NCBI GenBank assembly: GCA_017541325.1
Contig: JAFXZI010000015.1
Span: forward strand, 1 to 49,810
Origin: Bacilli bacterium
GTDB lineage: Bacteria; Bacillota_I; Bacilli_A; RF39; UBA660
Length of the DNA: 49,810 nt
Direction: 5' to 3'
Below, one piece after another: positions 16,794 through 24,315 of the stretch. The stretch's first letter is position 1. Each line of letters opens with the position of its first letter. The notes under the pieces are model-generated. The model ran no database searches. It saw nothing but the letters and a program-made list of their open reading frames with translations, and was not told the origin of the DNA. Made by a program: the position numbers and the translations under genes.

Positions 16794-18224
16794 ATGGGAA
16801 ACTTAACAACAAGCGATATGGTTATCGTTATTTCATTAGTTTCAATTATTTTAGTATTAGTAGTCATTATAGTCGTTCTAGATATTTTAAATAAGAGAAA
16901 TAAGAAAGAAGACTTAGAAATAGAAAAAATGTTTGAAGATAATAAACCAGATGTATCTAAAGTAGAACTTCCTTCTGTTAATACTCCATCAAGAGTAGAA
17001 GAAATAAAATATGTTGAAGAAGATGAAGAATTAGAAAAAACAAAAGCTAAATTAGAACTTCTTGCCTTAAAAGAAGAGTTAGAAAGGCAAAAAGAAAAAG
17101 ATAATCTTACTCCTCTTGCAGAAAGTGTAGAAAAAGAAGTATTTGAAAATAAAGAACCAGAATTATTGTTTAATTCTGAAGAAAAGAAAGATCCTCCAGT
17201 AGAAGTAGTTGAACCAGTTAAAGAAGATAAACCGGTTAAATATAATTTTGATAAAATGGTTGAATTTGTTAAATTGGAAAACGAAGAAGAGTTAAAACCA
17301 ATTGATAACTATTTAGATGATGAAGTTAGGGCATATCCTATCGAAGAACATACATTTGAAATACCAACTGAAGTAGAAGAAGAGGTACAAATTCAAGAAG
17401 CACCACAAGTAATAGAAGAAGAAAATCCTGTTGTTGAAGAAGAAAATTTAGAACGTATTGTAGAAGAAGAACCAACTCCTGAAGTAGTTAATTACACACC
17501 TACTATTAGAGAATTTGGTCCAGTTCAAGTAGAAAAAATTGAAGAAACTAAAGAAGAACCTTCTCCAATTGAAGAAAAAGAAGAAGTTGCAAGCGTTGAA
17601 ATTCAAGAAGCAAGTCTTGAAGAAACTAAAGAAGAAAAACCAGTTGAAATTCAAGAGATTGCTACTTCAATTAATAATGATTTAAAAGAAGTTAAAGCAG
17701 CTAATCTTGCCAGAGTAAATGAAATTCAACAAGATCTTAATGAACTTCTTAATAGTAGAGAAGAAGAAATTAATCGTCATGAAGATATGCAAGAAGAAAA
17801 CGCTATTATTTCAGTAGAAGCTTTATCTAAATTGAGTGATGAAGTATATGATAATAATGAAAATTATCAAATGAGTTATGAAGATGAAGGAAATGAACCA
17901 ATAAGTATAAGAGAATTAGAACAACTTTATAACACTACTGATTTACGAGAAGTAACTGAAGTTATTAAGAATGAACCAGAATTAGTAAAAGAAGAAATTA
18001 AACAACCAACAATTGAATTCAAACGTTTAGAAGATTTACCACCAATATCTTCAGAAATTAAATTTAAATCAAGTCCATTTATTTCACCAGTATTTGGTGT
18101 TACAGAAACACCATCTAGCTTAGAACTTGAACAAACTGCTAACCTAGATAAATTAAATGATGAAATAAAGAAAACTAATGAATTCTTAAATAAATTAAGA
18201 GAACTTCAAAAAAATTTAGACTAG
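16794..18224 (+). CDS. Single-pass membrane protein with long Glu-rich cytoplasmic region
   Basis: 476 residues. A hydrophobic helix at about 8-30 is followed by a basic stop (NKRNKKED) and more than 400 residues dominated by Glu, Val, Pro and Lys: charged helices, low-complexity PVEEE-type stretches (about 180-300), then a predicted coiled segment (about 305-340) and a final helix (about 450-476). The N-out, long cytoplasmic coil layout recalls divisome organisers such as EzrA or ZipA, but no recognised motif supports that. The gene stands alone between miaA and mtaB, with its own promoter and terminator. Function unknown. Confidence 0.7.
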   Translation: MGNLTTSDMVIVISLVSIILVLVVIIVVLDILNKRNKKEDLEIEKMFEDNKPDVSKVELPSVNTPSRVEEIKYVEEDEELEKTKAKLELLALKEELERQKEKDNLTPLAESVEKEVFENKEPELLFNSEEKKDPPVEVVEPVKEDKPVKYNFDKMVEFVKLENEEELKPIDNYLDDEVRAYPIEEHTFEIPTEVEEEVQIQEAPQVIEEENPVVEEENLERIVEEEPTPEVVNYTPTIREFGPVQVEKIEETKEEPSPIEEKEEVASVEIQEASLEETKEEKPVEIQEIATSINNDLKEVKAANLARVNEIQQDLNELLNSREEEINRHEDMQEENAIISVEALSKLSDEVYDNNENYQMSYEDEGNEPISIRELEQLYNTTDLREVTEVIKNEPELVKEEIKQPTIEFKRLEDLPPISSEIKFKSSPFISPVFGVTETPSSLELEQTANLDKLNDEIKKTNEFLNKLRELQKNLD

Positions 18225-18230
18225 AATAAT

Positions 18231-18261
18231 AAAAAATGCTATAATAAATTAGCATTTTTTT
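18231..18261 (+). terminator. Intrinsic terminator with the mtaB -10 element in its loop
   Basis: AAAAAATGCTA (18231-18241) pairs with TAGCATTTTTT (18250-18260) around an 8-base loop. TGCTATAAT at 18237-18245 spans stem and loop and would be the -10 of mtaB, 29 bases before its ATG. Confidence 0.75.
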
Positions 18262-18274
18262 ATGGAGGAATATT

Positions 18275-19546
18275 ATGAAAGTTGGAATATATACTTTAGG
18301 TTGCAAAGTTAATACATATGAGAGTGAATATGTTAGAAAATTATTAGAAGATGCTAATTACGAAATATGTTCTTTTGATGATGTTTGTGATATCTATATA
18401 ATTAATACTTGTACTGTAACTAATAGTAGTGATAGTAAGAGCCGTAAAATAATTAGACAAGCTAGAAGAAAAAATAAAGATGCTTGTATTATTGCTATGG
18501 GATGTTTTATTCAAAAAGAAAAAGAAATAATGCCTGAAGTAGATATTGCAATTGGTAATAAAGATAAAAGTAAAATTATTGATTTAATAAATGACTTCTA
18601 TAAAAATAAAGAAAAAATAAATGTAGTATCTAAAGATTTAGATGAATTTGAAGATATGTATCTTAATAAATACTTATCTAGAACTCGTGCTTTTGTAAAA
18701 ATACAAGATGGATGTGAAAATTACTGTAGTTATTGTATTATTCCATTTGTTAGAGGAAAGTGCCGTAGTAAAGACTTTAATACTGCTGTAAAAGAAATAA
18801 AAGAATTAGTAAATAATGGATTTAAAGAGGTAGTATTAACTGGAATACATACCGGTAATTATGGAGCAGATATTGATAAATCATTTGCTGATCTATTAAA
18901 AGAATTAGTTAAAATAAAAGGACTTGAAAGACTTAGAATATCTTCAATTGAAGCTACTGAATTAAATGATGAAGTATTAGATATAATAAAAAATAATAAA
19001 GTAATAGTAGATCATTTTCATATACCTATTCAAGCTGCATCAGACAATGTTTTAAAACTTATGAATAGGAAATATGATTTAGAATATTTTAAAAATAAAA
19101 TAAAAGAGATTAGAGCAATTAGACCAGATGTATCTATTACAACAGATATTATTACTGGACATCCTGGTGAGACTGATGAGGATTTTGATTCATCTATTGA
19201 TGTTTTAAAAGAAATTAATTTTTCTAAACTTCATGTATTTCCATATTCAATTAGATATGGAACACGTGCAGCATCTATGCCTCAAGTAAAAGATAAAGTT
19301 AAGGATGAAAGAACTCATAGATTACTTGAATTATCTAAAGAATTAGAAATAAATTATATGAATAAATTTATAAATAAAGAATTAGATGTACTTATAGAAA
19401 GAAGTAAGAACGGTATATCAATGGGACATACATCAAATTATTTACAAGTTAAAATAAAAGGAGATATTACTTCTGGTGAAATAGTTCCTGTATTAATAAC
19501 TAAAGCAGAATATCCATATTTAATAGGAGAAATATCTAAAAACTAG
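18275..19546 (+). CDS. mtaB: tRNA t6A37 methylthiotransferase MtaB
   Basis: Radical-SAM enzyme that adds a methylthio group to t6A at position 37 of tRNAs reading ANN codons. 423 residues, normal. N-terminal UPF0004 domain with Cys at LGCKVN (C10), INTCTVTN (C46) and AMGCFIQ; radical-SAM motif CENYCSYC (C147, C151, C154); central TIM-barrel part with GIHTGNYG and TDIITGHPGET; TRAM domain at the C-terminus (about 360-423). TATGGAGGAA gives a strong ribosome-binding site. Together with miaA and trmD this window carries three enzymes that modify positions 37 of tRNA. Confidence 0.96.
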   Translation: MKVGIYTLGCKVNTYESEYVRKLLEDANYEICSFDDVCDIYIINTCTVTNSSDSKSRKIIRQARRKNKDACIIAMGCFIQKEKEIMPEVDIAIGNKDKSKIIDLINDFYKNKEKINVVSKDLDEFEDMYLNKYLSRTRAFVKIQDGCENYCSYCIIPFVRGKCRSKDFNTAVKEIKELVNNGFKEVVLTGIHTGNYGADIDKSFADLLKELVKIKGLERLRISSIEATELNDEVLDIIKNNKVIVDHFHIPIQAASDNVLKLMNRKYDLEYFKNKIKEIRAIRPDVSITTDIITGHPGETDEDFDSSIDVLKEINFSKLHVFPYSIRYGTRAASMPQVKDKVKDERTHRLLELSKELEINYMNKFINKELDVLIERSKNGISMGHTSNYLQVKIKGDITSGEIVPVLITKAEYPYLIGEISKN

Positions 19547-19613
19547 CCTAAAATCTTGAAAAAGATACCTAAATCAATTTATAATAAAAGTAGAAGATTT
19601 AGGAGGTGTAGGT

Positions 19614-20210
19614 ATGAATCTTACCGTTGCAATAATTGTACTTTTAGTTTGTACATTATTAATTGACTTTTTTACATATAAGAAGGATGTAGATAAGAAA
19701 CTCGACACTAAAGCGATTCATTATTTAAATCGTAGTTTTGTTAGTGATGCAGTTACTTATCTTTTATTTACTTTAACTTTTTCTCTTATGTATAAACATT
19801 TCTTAGTTGGAAATGAATACTTTATTTGTAATAATAATTGTCATATAGAAGTATTAAATACTTTCTTTGGGCTTTTATTTATCATTTTCCAATTATTAAA
19901 TATTTATAATTTCTATGATAGTTATGTACATACATATATGATATATACATCTTATCAAGATTTATTTAGTAAGATTATGGTTGTAGTTGGATGCGTTATA
20001 GTAGTTTTATTTAATGAATTCTTATTATCTAACATAGATCTAAATATAGTATTCTTTAAAGCAGGATTCTTTACATTTACTTTAAAACTAGTTAAGTATT
20101 CATTATATATATTCTTACCACTTGTAATTATTAAAAGAGAAGTTAAAAGATATTTATATGAAAGAAAAATAGAAGAAATAGAAGAAGACGAATTTATAGC
20201 GGAACTTTAA
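19614..20210 (+). CDS. Multi-pass membrane protein of unknown function
   Basis: 198 residues with about five hydrophobic segments (roughly 4-20, 48-65, 85-105, 122-142, 146-172) and an acidic cytoplasmic tail (KIEEIEEDEF). Two Cys lie close together in FICNNNCHIE between segments 2 and 3. I do not recognise a family. AGGAGGTG at 19601-19608 is a strong ribosome-binding site. One base separates its stop from the next ATG, so it is translationally coupled to the YgjP-like gene and probably to the TrmH-family gene after it. Confidence 0.75.
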   Translation: MNLTVAIIVLLVCTLLIDFFTYKKDVDKKLDTKAIHYLNRSFVSDAVTYLLFTLTFSLMYKHFLVGNEYFICNNNCHIEVLNTFFGLLFIIFQLLNIYNFYDSYVHTYMIYTSYQDLFSKIMVVVGCVIVVLFNEFLLSNIDLNIVFFKAGFFTFTLKLVKYSLYIFLPLVIIKREVKRYLYERKIEEIEEDEFIAEL

Positions 20211-20211
20211 A

Positions 20212-20853
20212 ATGAAATATACAATAGATAATATTACATATGATGTTTTAATTAATAGAAAAAGAAGAAATAAAGGAACTTATATTAGGATTAAAGATGA
20301 GAATACTATTTATGTAACAACTAATTATTTAGTACCTAATTTTGAAATTAAAAGATTAATTAAAAAAAATGAACAAGCTATTTTAAAGATGATAAATATA
20401 AAAGCAAAAGAAAATAAATGGAATAATAATTTTTATTATTTAGGAAAACAATATGAAGTTATAAATACAAATAATAATAAAATTGAATTTATTGATGATA
20501 AAGTATATCTTGGTAAAATAGATATTGATTCATTTTATAAAAAAGAAGCTAAGAAATTATATCAAGAAAGATTAGATTATTGGTATAATTCTTTTTCAAG
20601 AAAAATTCCTAAACCAAAGTTATTTATTAGAAAAATGAAAACAAGATGGGGAGTATGTAATACTAAAGATATAAAAATAACTTTAAATCTAGAATTAATG
20701 AAACATAGTATAGATTGCTTAGATTACGTAATTAATCATGAGTTATCTCATTTAATATATGCAAATCATTCTAAAAATTTTTGGAATTTAGTAGAAGAAA
20801 ATTATCCTAATTATAAGGAAATTAGAAAAAAGATGAAATTTCATGAAGAATAG
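20212..20853 (+). CDS. YgjP-like zinc metallopeptidase (DUF45)
   Basis: 213 residues. Family motifs are in the C-terminal half: RKMKTRWGVCN (substrate-cleft region) and the zinc site HELSHLIYANHSKNFW, i.e. HExxH with the downstream H of the HxxxF pattern. YgjP-type proteins are cytoplasmic, minigluzincin-like, and related to WSS1/SprT proteases that act on DNA-protein crosslinks; the bacterial substrate is unproven. The N-terminal part is beta-rich (INRKRRNKGTYIRIKD), as in the family. It has no clear ribosome-binding site of its own and follows the preceding stop by one base. Confidence 0.9.
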   Translation: MKYTIDNITYDVLINRKRRNKGTYIRIKDENTIYVTTNYLVPNFEIKRLIKKNEQAILKMINIKAKENKWNNNFYYLGKQYEVINTNNNKIEFIDDKVYLGKIDIDSFYKKEAKKLYQERLDYWYNSFSRKIPKPKLFIRKMKTRWGVCNTKDIKITLNLELMKHSIDCLDYVINHELSHLIYANHSKNFWNLVEENYPNYKEIRKKMKFHEE

Positions 20854-20862
20854 AGGGATATT

Positions 20863-21600
20863 ATGGTTATAACTAGTGTTAGTAATAAAAAGATAATTGA
20901 ATATGAAAAACTTAAACAAACAAAATATCGCAAACAAAATAAACTCTTTATTGTAGAAGGAGAGCATTTAGTTGAAGAAGCCTATAAGAATAACAAAATA
21001 AAAGAAGTATTTGTTTTAGATGGTTACAATTTAAAAATAGATGTTCCTTGTACAGTAGTTACTGAATCTGTTATGAAAAAATTATCTAGTTTGGATACAA
21101 TTACTAATGTATTAGCCATATGTACATATTCTTCTAATAATATGATAAAAGGGAATCATATTTTAATGCTTGATTGTATTCAAGATCCTGGAAACTTAGG
21201 AACTATAATTAGAAGTAGTTTAGCTTTTAATATTGATACAATTATTCTTTCAAATGATTCTGTTGACTTATATAATTCTAAAGTAATTAGATCTACTCAA
21301 GGAATGATATTTGGAATGAATATAATATATCAAGACTTAGAGAATACTATTCTTGATTTAAAAGAAAAAAACTATATAATATATGGAACGGACGTAAATA
21401 AAGGAATTGATGTTAAGACTTTAAATGATACTAATAAAGAAAAATATGTTCTTGTTATGGGAAATGAGGGACAAGGTCTTAGTAATAATATAAAAGAATT
21501 ATGTGATAAATTTTTATATATTAAAATGAATTCTAAAGTAGAGAGTTTAAATGTCGGAGTAGCAACTTCAATCCTTATTTATGAACTTAATAATAGGTGA
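20863..21600 (+). CDS. TrmH/SpoU-family RNA 2'-O-methyltransferase
   Basis: 245 residues. N-terminal substrate-binding domain (about 1-95) of the SpoU_sub_bind type (RKQNKLFIVEGEHLVEEAY), then a SPOUT knot with the three usual motifs: DPGNLGTIIRSS (motif 1), LVMGNEGQGLS (motif 2) and LNVGVATSILIYEL (motif 3). These enzymes methylate ribose 2'-OH in rRNA or tRNA; this architecture resembles the 23S rRNA enzymes RlmB and YsgA, and the exact site cannot be told. It ends with TGA, which shows that TGA is a stop here. rimM begins 4 bases later. Confidence 0.93.
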   Translation: MVITSVSNKKIIEYEKLKQTKYRKQNKLFIVEGEHLVEEAYKNNKIKEVFVLDGYNLKIDVPCTVVTESVMKKLSSLDTITNVLAICTYSSNNMIKGNHILMLDCIQDPGNLGTIIRSSLAFNIDTIILSNDSVDLYNSKVIRSTQGMIFGMNIIYQDLENTILDLKEKNYIIYGTDVNKGIDVKTLNDTNKEKYVLVMGNEGQGLSNNIKELCDKFLYIKMNSKVESLNVGVATSILIYELNNR

Positions 21601-21604
21601 TAAT

Positions 21605-22099
21605 ATGGAATATATTTATATAGGTAAAATAGTTAATACTCATGGTATTAAAGGAGAACTTAGAATTCTTAGTGATTTTCAGTTTATTAATAAAGTATTT
21701 GTTCCTGGTTTCAACTTTTATATAGGTAAAGATAAAATTAAAGAAACAGTTAAGACTTATCGTCATCATAAAATATTTGAAATGGTTACATTTGTTGGAT
21801 ACACTGATATAAATCAAGTACTTAAATATTTAAATGAAGATGTCTATATATTAAAAGATGATTTGAAACTAAATAAAGAAGAATATTTAGATTCTGATTT
21901 AATAGGTATGAAAATAATAGAAAATGATAATAATATTGGAACAGTTACTGATATAACTTATGCTTCTAAGAACAACAAATTAATAGAAGCAAATATAAAT
22001 AATAAAAAGGTATATATTCCATTTAATAAAGAGTTTGTCCTTGATATTAATTTACAAGATAGAGTAATTCGAGTAAAATTAATTAAGGGGATGATATAA
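21605..22099 (+). CDS. rimM: 16S rRNA processing protein RimM
   Basis: RimM assists maturation of the 30S head. Start at ATG 21605 after ATAGGTGATA; the frame runs upstream into the preceding gene but those ATGs lack a ribosome-binding site. 164 residues. N-terminal RimM barrel (YIGKIVNTHGIKGELRI, about 4-20) and C-terminal PRC-barrel (DLIGMKIIENDNNIGTVTDI). The stop and the trmD start share one base, as in the conserved rimM-trmD operon. rpsP and the KH-domain gene that often precede it are not next to it here. Confidence 0.95.
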   Translation: MEYIYIGKIVNTHGIKGELRILSDFQFINKVFVPGFNFYIGKDKIKETVKTYRHHKIFEMVTFVGYTDINQVLKYLNEDVYILKDDLKLNKEEYLDSDLIGMKIIENDNNIGTVTDITYASKNNKLIEANINNKKVYIPFNKEFVLDINLQDRVIRVKLIKGMI

Positions 22100-22770
22100 T
22101 GCAAATTGATATATTAACATTGTTTCCTCATATGTTTGATGGAGTTTTATCTGAATCAATTATTAAAAGAGCAATTGAAAAAAATATTGTAAAAATTAAT
22201 ATTATTAATTTTAGAGATTTTTCTAAATTAAATAATAGTCAAGTAGATGATACTCCGTATGGTGGAGGAGCAGGAATGGTTCTTATGTGTGAACCAATAG
22301 TAGATGCTATTGAGTCAGTAAGAGATGATGATTCGTTAGTTATACTTCTAACACCTCAAGGTAAAACATATAATCAAAAAATGGCTTATGATTTTAAAAA
22401 TAAAAAGCATTTAATACTAGTATGTGGTCATTATGAAGGATTTGATGAAAGAATTAGATCTTTTGTAGATTTAGAATTAAGTATTGGAGATTATGTACTA
22501 ACAGGAGGAGAAATACCAGCAATGGCAATTGTTGACTCTGTTGTTAGACTACTTGATGGAACTATTAATGAAGAATCATATATTAGTGATTCATTTACTA
22601 ATAATTTACTTGATTATCCTACATATACAAAACCAGCAGATTTTCGTGGTATGAAAGTTCCAGATGTATTACTTTCTGGAGATCATAAGAAAATAGCTGA
22701 TTATAGAAAAGAAGAAGCTTATAAAAGGACAAAAGATAGAAGACCAGATTTAATTAAGGAAGGTGAGTAA
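22099..22770 (+). CDS. trmD: tRNA (guanine-N1)-methyltransferase
   Basis: TrmD makes m1G37 in tRNA and prevents +1 frameshifting. 223 residues, normal. Knot and substrate motifs: DILTLFPHMF, DDTPYGGGAGMV, LILVCGHYEGFDERI, IGDYVLTGGE and the linker to the C-terminal helix with VPDVLLSGDHKKI. Overlaps the rimM stop by one base (AAGGGGATG ribosome-binding site inside rimM). Confidence 0.97.
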   Translation: MQIDILTLFPHMFDGVLSESIIKRAIEKNIVKINIINFRDFSKLNNSQVDDTPYGGGAGMVLMCEPIVDAIESVRDDDSLVILLTPQGKTYNQKMAYDFKNKKHLILVCGHYEGFDERIRSFVDLELSIGDYVLTGGEIPAMAIVDSVVRLLDGTINEESYISDSFTNNLLDYPTYTKPADFRGMKVPDVLLSGDHKKIADYRKEEAYKRTKDRRPDLIKEGE

Positions 22771-22771
22771 G

Positions 22772-23239
22772 ATGCCAATTAAACAAAGATTTTTAGTTGT
22801 AAAAGAAAAGGATTCGAAAACTATAACTTATATGGATTATGATAAATCAGCAGGTTACCTTGTTAATCCAAAAAATAATTTAAAATTTAGGGATGCAATT
22901 AATGTTAAAAGTATGGTACTTATTAATCCAACTTTAATTGAAAAAATGGTAGATATTAAAGCAAGAAAAAGATTTAATAATTTAATTAATATCTTGTCCA
23001 TCATTTACGAAGATGAAGAAGGTGGAGGAGACGGACTTATGCTTGCTAAAAATGAAGCAGAAAAGTTCCGTATGGAGATTATTAATAAATATAGAAAATA
23101 CTTAAGTGATGAAAAAATAGAACTATATGAAAATAAATTATCTATATTAGAAGATGAATTAAATTTAAGATTAGAATATTTAAATCAAAATGAATATTCT
23201 TTAGGTGATGAAGAGAAGACTTCTAATCGTAGTAGATAA
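22772..23239 (+). CDS. Hypothetical protein inserted between trmD and rplS
   Basis: 155 residues from ATG 22772, preceded by AAGGAAGGTGAG inside trmD; a GTG at 22763 in the same frame overlaps that site and is less likely. The protein is charged and mostly helical. About 1-60 is basic with a beta-like stretch (QRFLVVKEKDSKTITYMDYD); 60-90 has IKARKRFNNLINILSIIYED; the rest is a Lys/Glu-rich helix pair with a probable coiled coil (about 95-145). No domain recognised. Its position, one base behind trmD and ahead of the rplS promoter, suggests cotranscription with rimM-trmD and perhaps a role in translation or RNA (inference). Confidence 0.7.
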   Translation: MPIKQRFLVVKEKDSKTITYMDYDKSAGYLVNPKNNLKFRDAINVKSMVLINPTLIEKMVDIKARKRFNNLINILSIIYEDEEGGGDGLMLAKNEAEKFRMEIINKYRKYLSDEKIELYENKLSILEDELNLRLEYLNQNEYSLGDEEKTSNRSR

Positions 23240-23251
23240 TTTAATTTATTG

Positions 23252-23280
23252 TTGAAAATAAATAATAATTGTGTTAAAAT
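23252..23280 (+). promoter_or_regulatory. Promoter of rplS
   Basis: TTGAAA (23252-23257), 17-base spacer, TAAAAT (23275-23280), with TG one base ahead of the -10 box. This is one of the few promoters in the window with both hexamers. Confidence 0.7.
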
Positions 23281-23343
23281 TACTTCTAGTGATCCGCTGG
23301 ACTTAGTATTTATGATCACTTTAAATAGAAAAGGAGAGATATT
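23281..23343 (+). promoter_or_regulatory. rplS leader hairpin (possible L19 autoregulatory leader)
   Basis: AGTGATC (23288-23294) and GATCACT (23324-23330) are perfect complements enclosing about 29 bases, just ahead of AAAGGAGAG and the ATG. Leaders of L19 genes in Firmicutes are known to carry a conserved structure; position and size fit, but I cannot confirm the motif. Confidence 0.4.
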
Positions 23344-23691
23344 ATGGCTAATGTAATTGACAAGATTACAGAAAAACAACTTAATCCTAACGTTCCTGAA
23401 TTTAGAGTAGGAGATACAGTTAAAGTTGATGTTAAGATTATTGAAGGAAAAAGAGAAAGAATCCAAGCCTTTGAAGGTATAGTTATTTCAAGAAAAGGTT
23501 CTGGAGTTAGTGAAACATTCACAGTTAGAAAAGTTTCATATGGAATTGGTGTAGAAAGAATCTTCCCAGTTCATTCACCAAAAATTGCTAATATTACAGT
23601 TGTTAAGAAAGGTAAAGTAAGAAGAGCTAAATTAAATTTCTTAAGAAATGTTGTTGGTCAATACAAAATTAAAGAAAGAGGACAAAAATAA
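23344..23691 (+). CDS. rplS: 50S ribosomal protein L19
   Basis: 115 residues, the standard length. Family features throughout: [52 protein letters not shown]-like [15 protein letters not shown] and the basic C-terminal [10 protein letters not shown]19 sits at the 30S-50S interface. Its own promoter (23252) and hairpin leader allow control separate from trmD. A terminator begins at the stop codon. Confidence 0.98.
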   Translation: MANVIDKITEKQLNPNVPEFRVGDTVKVDVKIIEGKRERIQAFEGIVISRKGSGVSETFTVRKVSYGIGVERIFPVHSPKIANITVVKKGKVRRAKLNFLRNVVGQYKIKERGQK

Positions 23692-23714
23692 GACAGCATT
23701 GTCTTATTTTTTGA
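23686..23714 (+). terminator. Intrinsic terminator of rplS
   Basis: AAATAAGAC (23686-23694) pairs with GTCTTATTT (23701-23709), loop of 6, T tract to 23712. Confidence 0.8.
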
Positions 23715-23723
23715 TTTAAAAGT

Positions 23724-24233
23724 ATGAAGTATATTAAAGAATATGTTCCATATTTAATAGTAATTTTAGTTATACTTTTAATAAAAAAATTCGTTGTAAC
23801 CCCTGTTATAGTAAGTGGAGATTCAATGTATTCTACACTTCATGATAAAGATGTAATGATTCTAAATAGATTATATAAACCAAAAGATATTAAAAGGTAT
23901 GATATTATTGTTATTAGATATAATAAAAAGAATATAATAAAAAGGGTAATAGGTCTTCCAGGAGATACTATTGAATGTGTAGATAATCAATTATATGTTA
24001 ATGGTAAAGTAATTAAAGAAGAATATTTAGACAAAGGTACGATTACAAATGATTTTTCTTTGCAAGATTTATTTGATGTCGATACTGTACCTGAAGGTAA
24101 ATTCTTTGTTTTAGGAGATAATAGAGAAGTTTCTCTTGATAGTAGATCAATTGGATTTATTGAACCAAAAGATATAGAAGGACAAGCTACATTTACTATA
24201 TTTCCATTTAATCGATTTGGAGCAAAAAAATAG
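23724..24233 (+). CDS. lepB: Signal peptidase I
   Basis: Cleaves signal peptides from exported proteins. 169 residues, the short Gram-positive (Sip-type) form with one N-terminal membrane helix (about 8-26). The Ser/Lys dyad is S34 in SGDSMYSTL and K73 in IIKRVIGLPGD; box E reads FVLGDNREVSLDSRSIG. It has only a weak ribosome-binding site and lies directly behind the rplS terminator. In B. subtilis and relatives a sip gene also tends to follow rplS. Confidence 0.95.
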   Translation: MKYIKEYVPYLIVILVILLIKKFVVTPVIVSGDSMYSTLHDKDVMILNRLYKPKDIKRYDIIVIRYNKKNIIKRVIGLPGDTIECVDNQLYVNGKVIKEEYLDKGTITNDFSLQDLFDVDTVPEGKFFVLGDNREVSLDSRSIGFIEPKDIEGQATFTIFPFNRFGAKK

Positions 24234-24257
24234 ATGTAAATTTTACATCTATTTTTC
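24229..24257 (+). terminator. Intrinsic terminator of lepB
   Basis: Arms 24230-24239 and 24243-24252 (ATAGATGTAA / TTACATCTAT), followed by T5. Starts inside the stop region. Confidence 0.75.
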
Positions 24258-24315
24258 TTCGCTTTATTGAAATGTTTTTCAAATTTTTATACCTTTATAA
24301 TAGAGGTATACAATT

